Assembly: GCA_028275245.1 (NCBI GenBank)
Contig: JAPWVA010000012.1
Location: forward strand, 1-12,429
DNA from: Actinomycetota bacterium
GTDB lineage: Bacteria; Actinomycetota; Geothermincolia; Geothermincolales; RBG-13-55-18
Direction of reading: 5' to 3'
Length of the DNA: 12,429 bases
Both the position numbers and the translations under genes were made by a program. The notes beneath the pieces are model-generated. The model had not been told where the DNA came from and did no database searches. It saw only the letters and a program-made list of their open reading frames with translations. Shown piece by piece: positions 5,984-12,420 of this stretch (position 1 is its first letter; each line of letters starts with the position of its first letter).

Positions 5984-6811
5984 TCAGCTATGCCTTCTTT
6001 TCAGGATGTACTTGTTGCTCGGCTTGTTCTTCTTCCTGGTACGGTAACCCAGGGTGGGTTTCCCCCAAGGGGTGACCGGGTGACGCCCGGAGGAAGACCT
6101 TCCCTCGCCCCCGCCGTGGGGATGGTCCACCGGGTTCATGACCGTACCCCGCACCGCCGGCCGCCGGCCCAGCCAGCGGGACCGGCCCGCCTTGCCCAGG
6201 TTGATAAGCTCATGTTCCACGTTCCCGAGCTGCCCGATGGTGGCCTTGCAGTTGAGGTCTATCAGCCGGACCTCGCTGGAGGGGAGCCTCACGTGAGCGT
6301 ACTTCCCCTCCTTGGCCACCAGCTGGGCGGCGGTGCCAGCGGCCCGCACCAGCTTGCCACCCGCCCCAGGCTTGAGCTCTATGTTGTGGATCAGGGTCCC
6401 CACCGGGATGGCGTAAAGGGGAAGGGCGTTCCCCGGCTTGATATCCGCCTCCGGTCCCGACATGACCCAGTCGCCCACGTTAAGCCGCAAGGGCGCCAGG
6501 ATATAGCGCTTCTCCCCGTCCTCGTAATGGAGGAGGGCGATCCTGGCCGTGCGGTTGGGGTCATATTCTATGGCCACGACCTTGGCCCTCACGTTGTCCT
6601 TGTCCCGCTTGAAGTCCACTATACGGTAAAGCCGCTTCACCCTCCCCCCCTTATGCCGGGTGGTGATGCGGCCCTGGTTATTGCGGCCCGCCTTGTAGTT
6701 GATGGGCGCCAGCAGGGATTTCTCCGGCTCCTTTTTGGTGATCTCGGAGAAGTCCGAGACCGAGGCGAAGCGCCTTCCCGGCGAGGTCGGCTTGTACTTC
6801 TTGATACCCAT
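5984..6811 (-). CDS. rplB: 50S ribosomal protein L2
   Basis: L2 is one of the largest and most conserved 50S proteins, required for subunit association and peptidyl-transferase function. The 275-residue product matches the family (about 273-277) across its length: MGIKKYKPTSPGRRFASVSDF at the start, RNNQGRITTRHKGGRVKRLYRIVDFKR, then an OB-like and an SH3-like domain, and the signature MNPVDHPHGGGEGR at about residues 225-238, including the conserved histidine near 230 in the DHPHGG loop. It ends with PVTPWGKPTLGYRTRKKNKPSNKYILKRR. The ATG at 6811 has GAGGAGAG directly upstream, closer than usual. The gap to rplW is 20 bp and to rpsS 17 bp. Confidence 0.99.
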   Translation of the reverse strand: MGIKKYKPTSPGRRFASVSDFSEITKKEPEKSLLAPINYKAGRNNQGRITTRHKGGRVKRLYRIVDFKRDKDNVRAKVVAIEYDPNRTARIALLHYEDGEKRYILAPLRLNVGDWVMSGPEADIKPGNALPLYAIPVGTLIHNIELKPGAGGKLVRAAGTAAQLVAKEGKYAHVRLPSSEVRLIDLNCKATIGQLGNVEHELINLGKAGRSRWLGRRPAVRGTVMNPVDHPHGGGEGRSSSGRHPVTPWGKPTLGYRTRKKNKPSNKYILKRRHS

Positions 6812-6831
6812 CTCTCCTCACATCCTCGGCT

Positions 6832-7125
6832 TCAGGCGAAGGTCCCCTCAAAGAAGTCTATCTTGTGTCCCGGGGCCAGGGTCACCACCGCCTTTTTCCT
6901 CTCAGCAGTCCTCCCCCGGATCCAGCCCCGCCTCTTGGGCTTGGAAGGGACCTTGATGGTGTTCACCTTGGTCACCTTCACGTTGAATATCTGCTCCACC
7001 GCCTGGCGGATCTCCGTCTTGTTGGCCCGAGGGTCCACCTCGAAGGTGTACTTGTTCTGGTCCAGCAAGTTATAGCTCTTCTCCGAGATGATGGGCCGGA
7101 TGATGACATCACGAGGATCCTTCAT
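6832..7125 (-). CDS. rplW: 50S ribosomal protein L23
   Basis: L23 sits at the tunnel exit and is the docking site for trigger factor and SRP. The 97-residue product has RDVIIRPIISEKSYNLLDQNKYTFEVDPRANKTEIRQAVEQIFNVKVTKVNTIKVPSKPKRRGWIRGRTAERKKAVVTLAPGHKIDFFEG: the PIISEKS motif, the ANKTEIRQAVE helix and the tunnel loop are all family features. Length is typical. Its ATG at 7125 lies inside the end of rplD, overlapping by 17 bases in another frame, so translation is probably coupled to that of L4. It precedes rplB by 20 bp. Confidence 0.98.
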   Translation of the reverse strand: MKDPRDVIIRPIISEKSYNLLDQNKYTFEVDPRANKTEIRQAVEQIFNVKVTKVNTIKVPSKPKRRGWIRGRTAERKKAVVTLAPGHKIDFFEGTFA

Positions 7126-7747
7126 CGCTCACCCCCCCTTGCAACTTCTCCAGGGAGGAAAGGGTGAACACCACCCAGTCGTTGGCCAGCACGTCGTAGG
7201 TGTTGAGGTCCTCCACCCCGATCACCTCGACCCTGGGGAGGTTGCGCATGGACTTGATCACGTTCTCGTCCTCCTCCGCTAGGACGAAGAGGATGTCCTC
7301 CTCAATCCCCAGGTTGCGGAATATCTCCGCCGCCGCCTTGGTCTTGGGCTCGGCGAAGGTGAAGTCCTCCAGTACCCTCACGCGGTCCTCCTGGGCCCGG
7401 GCGCTCAGGGCCGAGCGCAGGGCCAGCCGGCGTACCTTCCGGTTCACCTTGAAGTGATAATCCCTCGGCTTGGGGCCGTGGGGCCTTCCGCCTCCCACCC
7501 ACTGGGTGGCGCGGATGCTCCCCTGGCGGGCCCGGCCGGTGCCCTTCTGCCTCCAGGGCTTGCGACCGCCCCCGCTCACCTCGTGCCTCCGCTTGGTGGA
7601 GGCGGTGCCCCGCCGGGCCGCCGCCAACTGGTAACGGACCACCAGATGCATGACGGGGATGTTCACGGGACAGCCGAAGAAGTAATCGGAGAGGGTCACC
7701 GTGCCCTTCTCTTTTCCCTGGGTATCGTAAACGGGTACTTCCTTCAT
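7109..7747 (-). CDS. rplD: 50S ribosomal protein L4
   Basis: L4 binds 23S rRNA early in assembly, and its extended loop lines the peptide tunnel opposite L22. In E. coli it also represses the S10 operon by acting on the rpsJ leader. The 212-residue product begins MKEVPVYDTQGKEKGTVTLSDYFFG. Its extended loop, about residues 43-95 (RRGTASTKRRHEVSGGGRKPWRQKGTGRARQGSIRATQWVGGGRPHGPKPRDY), is complete. The C-terminal Rossmann-like half includes ILFVLAEEDENVIKSMRNLPRVEVIGVEDLNTYDVL. Length is normal. The ATG at 7747 follows rplC by 15 bp, with only a weak GATGAGG ahead. Its end overlaps rplW. The short tuf-rpsJ gap makes E. coli-style L4 feedback unlikely here. Confidence 0.98.
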   Translation of the reverse strand: MKEVPVYDTQGKEKGTVTLSDYFFGCPVNIPVMHLVVRYQLAAARRGTASTKRRHEVSGGGRKPWRQKGTGRARQGSIRATQWVGGGRPHGPKPRDYHFKVNRKVRRLALRSALSARAQEDRVRVLEDFTFAEPKTKAAAEIFRNLGIEEDILFVLAEEDENVIKSMRNLPRVEVIGVEDLNTYDVLANDWVVFTLSSLEKLQGGVSDEGSS

Positions 7748-7762
7748 GGCCTCATCCCCGCC

Positions 7763-8425
7763 TTATTCCAGTACGTGCGCCTTCTTCTTCCTCGTCCTTC
7801 TCGCCTTCACCGACTCCCGGATCATCACCAGGCTGCCGCGCGGCCCGGGGATGCCTCCCTTGAGCACCAGCAGGTTGCGCTCCGGCATCACGTCCACCAC
7901 TTCCAGGTTGAGAACGGTAACCCGTTCTCCCCCCGCCCTCCCGGGCATCCGCTTGCCCTTGAAGACCCGGGAGGGGGTGGCGCACATGCCGATGGAGCCG
8001 GGGGCTCGGTGGAAGTGGGCTCCGTGGGAACCGGGCCCGCCCCCGAAACCGTGGCGCTTAACCACTCCGGCGAAGCCCTTGCCCTTGGAAGTGCCGGTGA
8101 CGTCCACGTGATCGCCCTTGGAAAAAATATCCACGGTGATCTCCTGCCCCACCTGGTAGGCGGAGGGGTCCTCCACCCTTATCTCCAGCAAATGGCGCTT
8201 GGGTGTTACTCCCTTGCTCTGGAAATGCCCCCTCAGGGGCTTGTTCAGCCTCTTCTCCTTCACATCGCCGAAACCCAGCTGGAGGGCGTTGTACCCTTCC
8301 TTCTCCTTCGTCTTTATCTGGGTCACCACGCAGGGGCCGGCCTCCACCAGGGTCACCGGTACTACCCTGCCGTCCTCGGAGAAGACCTGGGTCATGGCCA
8401 GCTTCTTTCCAATGATCCCCTTCAA
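7763..8425 (-). CDS. rplC: 50S ribosomal protein L3 (TTG start)
   Basis: L3 is an assembly-initiating 50S protein whose extended loop reaches the peptidyl-transferase centre. The 220-residue product begins (M)KGIIGKKLAMTQVFSEDGRVVPVTLVEAGPCVV, as expected. The initiator is the TTG at 8425, with an AGGTGGGAG purine run just upstream. The central loop at about residues 113-166 is intact: SKGKGFAGVVKRHGFGGGPGSHGAHFHRAPGSIGMCATPSRVFKGKRMPGRAGG. The C-terminus is basic (KARRTRKKKAHVLE). Length is slightly above the family mean of about 210. It follows rpsJ after 60 bp, the largest gap downstream of tuf, and precedes rplD by 15 bp. Confidence 0.97.
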   Translation of the reverse strand: MKGIIGKKLAMTQVFSEDGRVVPVTLVEAGPCVVTQIKTKEKEGYNALQLGFGDVKEKRLNKPLRGHFQSKGVTPKRHLLEIRVEDPSAYQVGQEITVDIFSKGDHVDVTGTSKGKGFAGVVKRHGFGGGPGSHGAHFHRAPGSIGMCATPSRVFKGKRMPGRAGGERVTVLNLEVVDVMPERNLLVLKGGIPGPRGSLVMIRESVKARRTRKKKAHVLE

Positions 8426-8470
8426 CTTCTCCCACCTCTCAAGACCGTACGACGCCGCTTTTCCGCTATC

Positions 8471-8483
8471 ATCCCGGTGGGAT
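8471..8483 (-). other. Small hairpin after the rpsJ stop
   Basis: Two bases after the rpsJ stop there is a perfect 5-bp inverted repeat ATCCC / GGGAT around a 3-base loop. It has no T run after it, so it is not a terminator. It could slow ribosomes or protect an mRNA end in the rpsJ-rplC gap, but a repeat this short can also be chance. Confidence 0.3.
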
Positions 8484-8485
8484 CG

Positions 8486-8797
8486 TCAGAGCTTGATCTC
8501 GATATCCACGCCCGCCGGAAGGTCCAGGCGCATGAGGGAGTCCACCGTCTTCTGGGTGGGCTCCAGGATGTCGATGAGCCTCTTATGAATCCTCATCTCG
8601 AAATGCTCCCGGGAATCCTTGTTCACGTGAGGTGAACGGAGCACACAGTAAAGATGCCTCTCCGTGGGCAGGGGGATGGGCCCGGAAACGGTGGCCCCCG
8701 TCTTGCGGGCCGTCTCCACGATCTCTCGGGCCGACCTGTCCACGATCTCGTGGTCGTAGGCCTTCAGCTTTATCCTTATCTTCTGCTGCTTGGTCAT
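8486..8797 (-). CDS. rpsJ: 30S ribosomal protein S10
   Basis: S10 (also NusE) belongs to the small-subunit head and doubles as a partner of NusB and NusG in transcription antitermination. I start it at the ATG at 8797: 103 residues beginning MTKQQKIRIKLKAYDHEIVDRSAREIVETARKTGATVSGPIPLPTERHLYCVLRSPHVNKDSREHFEMRIHKRLIDIL, matching the family over its whole length, with the SPHVNKDSREHFEMRIHKR signature. An in-frame GTG at 8809 adds MVGA and has a well-spaced GGAGG (8 bases), so the 107-residue form cannot be excluded. It begins 25 bp after the tuf stop with no promoter between, so it is probably transcribed from the tuf promoter and upstream. Confidence 0.96.
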   Translation of the reverse strand: MTKQQKIRIKLKAYDHEIVDRSAREIVETARKTGATVSGPIPLPTERHLYCVLRSPHVNKDSREHFEMRIHKRLIDILEPTQKTVDSLMRLDLPAGVDIEIKL

Positions 8798-8822
8798 GGC
8801 TCCGACCACCCGCTCCTCCTCC

Positions 8823-10025
8823 CTACTTGATTATCTGTATGACCCTTCCGGCCCCCACGGTGCGGCCTCCCTCCCGGATGGCGAAGCGGAGGCCCTCCTC
8901 CATGGCTATGGGGTAGAGCAGCTCCACCTCCATCTCGGTGTTGTCGCCGGGCATGACCATCTCCACCCCCTCCGGGAGCTTGATGGTGCCGGTGACGTCG
9001 GTGGTGCGGAAGTAGAACTGGGGCCGGTAGCCGGAGAAGAAGGGGGTGTGGCGCCCCCCTTCCTCCTTGGAGAGGACGTAGACCTGGGCCCGGAAGGTGG
9101 TGTGGGGGGTGATGGAGCCGGGGGCGGCCACCACCTGGCCGCGCTCCACGTCCTTTTTGCCTATTCCCCGCAGCAGAAGGCCCACGTTATCGCCGGCCAC
9201 GCCCTCGTCCAGCACCTTGCGGAACATCTCCACCCCGGTGACCACCGTCTTCTGGGTGGGGCGGATGCCCACGATCTCCACCTCTTCGCCCACCCTGATC
9301 TTGCCCCGCTCGATCCTGCCGGTGACCACGGTGCCGCGGCCGGTGATGGAGAAGACGTCCTCGATGGCCAAAAGGAAGGGCTTGTCCACCTCCCGCTGGG
9401 GGGTGGGGATGTACTCGTCCACCGCGTCCAAAAGCTGCATGATGGGGCCGCAGGCCTCGCAGTCCCGGTTGCCGCAGCCGCACTCCATGGCCTTGAGGGC
9501 CGAGCCGGCCACCACCGGGACCTCGTCCCCGGGGAACTCGTACTCGGAAAGCAGCTCCCGCACCTCCATCTCCACCAGCTCCAGCAGCTCGGGGTCGTCC
9601 ACCATGTCGGCCTTGTTGAGGAAGACCACCATGGCGGGCACGCCCACCTGGCGGGCCAAAAGGATGTGCTCCCGGGTCTGGGGCATGGGGCCGTCGGCGG
9701 CCGAGACCACCAGGATGGCGCCGTCCATCTGGGCGGCGCCGGTGATCATGTTCTTGATGTAGTCGGCGTGGCCGGGGCAGTCCACGTGGGCGTAGTGGCG
9801 CTTCTCGGTCTGGTACTCCACATGGGCGATGGCGATGGTGATGCCCCTCTCGCGCTCCTCGGGGGCGTTGTCTATGGACTCGAAGGACCTCTCCTCCACG
9901 TCCAGGCCCTGGTTGTGCAGGCACTTGGTGATGGCGGAGGTGAGGGTGGTCTTGCCGTGGTCCACGTGCCCTATGGTGCCCACGTTGACGTGGGGTTTGG
10001 TCCTCTCGAACTTCTTTTTGGCCAT
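8823..10025 (-). CDS. tuf: Elongation factor Tu
   Basis: EF-Tu is the GTPase that brings aminoacyl-tRNA to the ribosomal A site. The 400-residue product begins MAKKKFERTKPHVNVGTIGHVDHGKTTLT. Its G domain has the P-loop GHVDHGKT (residues 19-26), switch I GITIAIAHVEY with Thr63, DCPGH (82-86), NKAD (137-140) and SALK (175-178). Domains II and III follow, including GRGTVVTGRIERG and the end GLRFAIREGGRTVGAGRVIQII. Immediately after SALK is a short insertion with cysteines at 182, 184, 189 and 192, resembling one I recall in clostridial EF-Tu. The ATG at 10025 has AAAGGAGGG 5 bases upstream, the strongest such site in the window. It has its own predicted promoter and leads into rpsJ. Confidence 0.99.
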   Translation of the reverse strand: MAKKKFERTKPHVNVGTIGHVDHGKTTLTSAITKCLHNQGLDVEERSFESIDNAPEERERGITIAIAHVEYQTEKRHYAHVDCPGHADYIKNMITGAAQMDGAILVVSAADGPMPQTREHILLARQVGVPAMVVFLNKADMVDDPELLELVEMEVRELLSEYEFPGDEVPVVAGSALKAMECGCGNRDCEACGPIMQLLDAVDEYIPTPQREVDKPFLLAIEDVFSITGRGTVVTGRIERGKIRVGEEVEIVGIRPTQKTVVTGVEMFRKVLDEGVAGDNVGLLLRGIGKKDVERGQVVAAPGSITPHTTFRAQVYVLSKEEGGRHTPFFSGYRPQFYFRTTDVTGTIKLPEGVEMVMPGDNTEMEVELLYPIAMEEGLRFAIREGGRTVGAGRVIQIIK

Positions 10026-10030
10026 TTTGA

Positions 10031-10039
10031 CCCTCCTTT
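10031..10039 (-). promoter_or_regulatory. Strong ribosome binding site of tuf
   Basis: The minus strand reads AAAGGAGGG, 5 bases before the ATG at 10025, in an A/T-rich context (GATTTAAAGG). It is the closest match to the full anti-Shine-Dalgarno complement seen in the window, fitting the very high EF-Tu demand of growing cells. Confidence 0.8.
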
Positions 10040-10065
10040 AAATCAATCCTCCCGGTATTTCTATG

Positions 10066-10079
10066 GTTGTGGACACAAC
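10066..10079 (-). repeat. 14-bp palindrome at the predicted 5' end of the tuf mRNA
   Basis: The sequence GTTGTG-TC-CACAAC is a perfect inverted repeat of two 6-base arms. It begins 6 bases after the -10 hexamer, so it spans or directly follows the expected transcription start. As DNA it could be an operator; as RNA it would fold as a 5-bp stem with a GUCC tetraloop at the extreme 5' end, a position that can protect mRNA from decay. Function is inference. Confidence 0.5.
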
Positions 10080-10085
10080 TTCCCT

Positions 10086-10114
10086 ATTCTAAACAGGTCA
10101 TCCCTGGCAGACAA
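10086..10114 (-). promoter_or_regulatory. Predicted sigma-70-type promoter for tuf and downstream genes
   Basis: On the minus strand a -35 box TTGTCT (10109-10114, 4 of 6 to consensus) and a -10 box TAGAAT (10086-10091, 5 of 6) are separated by exactly 17 bp (10092-10108). Transcription would start near 10078-10080, leaving a leader of about 55 bases before the tuf ATG. As no other convincing promoter is seen downstream, this one may feed tuf and the ribosomal protein genes that follow. Confidence 0.7.
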
Positions 10115-10139
10115 GGGGTTTTTCAAGTAAAACCGCCTT
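10113..10139 (-). repeat. Imperfect hairpin overlapping the -35 box of the tuf promoter
   Basis: Minus-strand arms AAGG(C)GGTTTT and AAAACCCCTT pair over 10 bp with one bulged C, around the 6-base loop ACTTGA. The second arm ends inside the TTGTCT -35 box. No T tract follows, so it is a poor intrinsic terminator. It could be a 3'-end stabiliser for fusA mRNA or a protein-binding site near the promoter. Confidence 0.4.
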
Positions 10140-10232
10140 GCCCTTCCCGGGTGCAACACCGTGGGCCCGGTCCATCTACCCGTCTCCTGACCACCTGGCC
10201 AAGCCGACCCGACGGTTATCCGCGTGGGGGTT

Positions 10233-10249
10233 AAAACCCCAACCGGGGG
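10233..10249 (-). terminator. Weak terminator-like stem with T4 after fusA
   Basis: Sixteen bases after the fusA stop the minus strand reads CCCCC-GGTT-GGGG-TTTT: four or five C/G pairs, a small loop and a four-base T run. The stem is short for a full terminator. The GGGG arm can also pair with the CCCC just downstream (GGGGTT-TT-AACCCC, 10227-10240), which would disrupt the first stem and swallow the T run. Partial termination of fusA transcription here is plausible but unproven. Confidence 0.35.
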
Positions 10250-10265
10250 AAACCTTCTTCCCGAC

Positions 10266-12392
10266 TCAGTACTCGCCCCGGATGCGCCGGATGATCTCCA
10301 CCGCCAGCTGGTGGGGCACCTCCCCGTAATGGGAGAACTGCATGTGGTGAGTGGCCCTCCCCTGGCTCAGCGACCTCAAGTCGGTAGCGTAACCGAAGGT
10401 CTCGGCCAGGGGGACGAAGGCGGTGATCACCTGGTAGTTGTCGCGCCGCTCCATGCTCTCCACCTTTCCCCGGCGGGAGTTCACGTCGGCGATGACGTCG
10501 CCCACGTACTCGTCGGTCACGTTCAGGGTGACCTTCATGATGGGCTCCAGGAGTAAGGGCTCTGCCTTGCGCAGGGCCTCCTGGAAGGCGGAGGCGGCGG
10601 CGGCTCGGAAAGCCAGCTCAGAGGAGTCCACCTCGTGATAGGACCCTCCCATCAGGATGACCCTCACGTCCACCACCGGGTAACCGGCAAGCACCCCGAA
10701 CTCCATGGCCCCCCGGATGCCGTCCTCCACCGCCGGGACGAACTCCCTGGGGACCTGGTGGGCTCCCGCCCTGTTCTGGAAGTCGAAGCCCTCGCCCCGG
10801 GGGAGGGGCTCCACATCGATGATCACGTGGCCGTACTGGCCCCGGCCGCCCGTCTGGCGGATGAACTTTCCCTCCACCCCCCGGGCGGGCCGGGAGATGG
10901 TCTCCCGGTATGAGACCTGGGGCTTGCCCACATTGGCCTCCACCCCGAACTCGCGCATCAGCCTGTCCACGATGATCTCCAAATGGAGCTCGCCCATGCC
11001 CGATATGATAGTCTGTCCCGACTCGGGGTCTAGCTTCACCTGGAAGGTAGGGTCCTCCTCGGAAATCCTCTCCAGGGCCTCGCTCAGCCGGTCCTGGTCC
11101 GCTTTGGTGCGGGGCTCGATGGCCACCGAGATCACCGGCTCCGGGAACACCATGGACTCCAGCACAATGGGCCGGTGGGGTACGCAGAGGGTGTCGCCGG
11201 TAAAGGTCTCCTTTAGCCCCACCGCCGCCACGATGTCCCCCGTCCTGGCCGTCTCCCTTTCCTCCCGGTGGTTGGCGTGCATCTGCAGCAGCCTCCCGAT
11301 GCGTTCCTTCCGGTCCCGGGTGGCGTTGAGCACGGTGGCCCCCGTCTTCACCGAGCCGGAATAAACCCGCAGGTAGACCAGCTTACCCACGTAGGGGTCG
11401 GACATCACCTTGAAGGCCAGGGCGCAGAAGGGCTCGTCGTCGGAGGCCCTTCGCACCTCCGGCGTCTGCTTGGAGGGATGGAAGCCCTGCACCGGAGGGA
11501 CGTCCAAGGGAGAGGGAAGGTAATAGACCACACCGTCCAGCAGGGGCTGCACACCCCGGTTGCGAAGGGAGGCGCCGCAGAACACCGGGACCAGCTCGCA
11601 GGCGAGGGACCCCCGCCTGAGGGCCCGTCGCACCAACTCCAGCGGGATCTCCTCCCCGGCCAGGTACGCCTCCATCAGCTCCTCGTCGTACAGGGCGGCC
11701 GTCTCCAGCAGGGAGGTACGGTAAAAGTCGGCCATCTCTCGTAGCTCCCCCGGGATCTCCGTCCATTCCCAGGTGGTGCCCAGTTCGTCCAGGTAACGGA
11801 TGGCCTTCATCTCCAGTAGGTCCACGCAACCCTCGAAATCCCCCTCCGTCCCCAAGGGGAGCTGTACCGCCACCGGCTTGGCATCGAACTTCGCCTCCAA
11901 CATTTCCAGACAGCGGAAGAAATCCGCCCCCACCCGGTCCATCTTGTTGACGTAGCAGATGCGGGGCACCCGGTAGTGGTCGGCTTGCCTCCATACCGTC
12001 TCGGTCTGGGGTTCCACGCCGTGCACGGCATCCAGGATGGCGATGGCCCCGTCCAGTACCCGAAGGGACCTCTCCACCTCCACCGTGAAATCCACGTGAC
12101 CGGGGGTATCTATGATGTTGATGCGGTGGTCCTTCCAGTAACAGGTGGTGGCGGCACTGGTAATGGTGATCCCCCGCTCCTGTTCCTGGACCATCCAGTC
12201 CATCACCGTGGAACCCTCGTCCACCTCGCCCATTTTATAGGTCTTGCCGGTGTAATAGAGGATCCTCTCGGTGGTGGTGGTCTTCCCGGCATCGATGTGG
12301 GAGATGATGCCGATGTTACGCACCCTCTCCAGGGGGAAGCGCTCGGCCTCCCGGTCCGCCTTGTCCACCCTTCCCGTGGTGGTGACCTTCAT
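10266..12392 (-). CDS. fusA: Elongation factor G
   Basis: EF-G is the GTPase that moves tRNA and mRNA through the ribosome and, with RRF, recycles it. The 708-residue product has G1 SHIDAGKTT (31-39), switch I with MVQEQERGITITSAATT (67-83), DTPGH (95-99) and NKMD (149-152). Domain II has EPFCALAFKVMSDPYVGKLVYLRVYSG, domain III has SGMGELHLEIIVDRL and domain IV has QTGGRGQYGHV and the tip GGSYHEVDSS with His near 586; domain V ends RRIRGEY. All are typical of housekeeping EF-G. The N-terminus carries about a dozen more residues than usual before PLERVRNIGII. The ATG at 12392 has AGGTGGAG 5 bases upstream; a GTG at 12368 is a weaker alternative. rpsG and rpsL would be expected beyond the right edge. 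Confidence 0.98.
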   Translation of the reverse strand: MKVTTTGRVDKADREAERFPLERVRNIGIISHIDAGKTTTTERILYYTGKTYKMGEVDEGSTVMDWMVQEQERGITITSAATTCYWKDHRINIIDTPGHVDFTVEVERSLRVLDGAIAILDAVHGVEPQTETVWRQADHYRVPRICYVNKMDRVGADFFRCLEMLEAKFDAKPVAVQLPLGTEGDFEGCVDLLEMKAIRYLDELGTTWEWTEIPGELREMADFYRTSLLETAALYDEELMEAYLAGEEIPLELVRRALRRGSLACELVPVFCGASLRNRGVQPLLDGVVYYLPSPLDVPPVQGFHPSKQTPEVRRASDDEPFCALAFKVMSDPYVGKLVYLRVYSGSVKTGATVLNATRDRKERIGRLLQMHANHREERETARTGDIVAAVGLKETFTGDTLCVPHRPIVLESMVFPEPVISVAIEPRTKADQDRLSEALERISEEDPTFQVKLDPESGQTIISGMGELHLEIIVDRLMREFGVEANVGKPQVSYRETISRPARGVEGKFIRQTGGRGQYGHVIIDVEPLPRGEGFDFQNRAGAHQVPREFVPAVEDGIRGAMEFGVLAGYPVVDVRVILMGGSYHEVDSSELAFRAAAASAFQEALRKAEPLLLEPIMKVTLNVTDEYVGDVIADVNSRRGKVESMERRDNYQVITAFVPLAETFGYATDLRSLSQGRATHHMQFSHYGEVPHQLAVEIIRRIRGEY

Positions 12393-12397
12393 GTCGT

Positions 12398-12420
12398 CTC
12401 CACCTATTCCCCTGCGGGAA
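12398..12420 (-). promoter_or_regulatory. fusA ribosome binding site preceded by a small hairpin
   Basis: Going toward the ATG at 12392, the minus strand has TTCCC-GCAG-GGGAA, a perfect 5-bp stem with a tetraloop (12407-12420), and then AGGTGGAG (12398-12405) five bases before the start. The hairpin stops just short of the ribosome binding site and could affect its access. No promoter is seen in the 37 bp available. Confidence 0.45.

Larger units (their letters stand above)
10026..10265 (-). other. fusA-tuf intergenic region (240 bp)
   Basis: This is the only long non-coding stretch in the window. Reading in the direction of transcription it holds: a GC stem with T4 just after fusA (10233-10249), an overlapping alternative stem, an imperfect 10-bp hairpin (10113-10139), a sigma-70-type promoter (10086-10114), a palindrome at the expected start of transcription (10066-10079) and a strong ribosome binding site for tuf (10031-10039). 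No open frame in it looks like a gene. Confidence 0.8.

Noticed and set aside
7454..8635. Plus-strand open frame (393 codons) opposite rplD, rplC and rpsJ
   Set aside because: Same reasoning: it crosses gene borders and gaps without any family signature, and the minus-strand genes are unmistakable.
9187..9924. Second minus-strand frame of 245 codons inside tuf
   Set aside because: It is a shifted frame of tuf, giving an Arg/Gly/Pro-rich product typical of out-of-frame reading of GC-rich coding DNA. The EF-Tu frame explains the region fully.
8790..10130. Long plus-strand open frame (446 codons) opposite tuf
   Set aside because: The product is a low-complexity His/Gly/Leu/Val string mirroring tuf codons. 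Antisense frames over strongly codon-biased GC-rich genes often stay open; nothing indicates a real protein.
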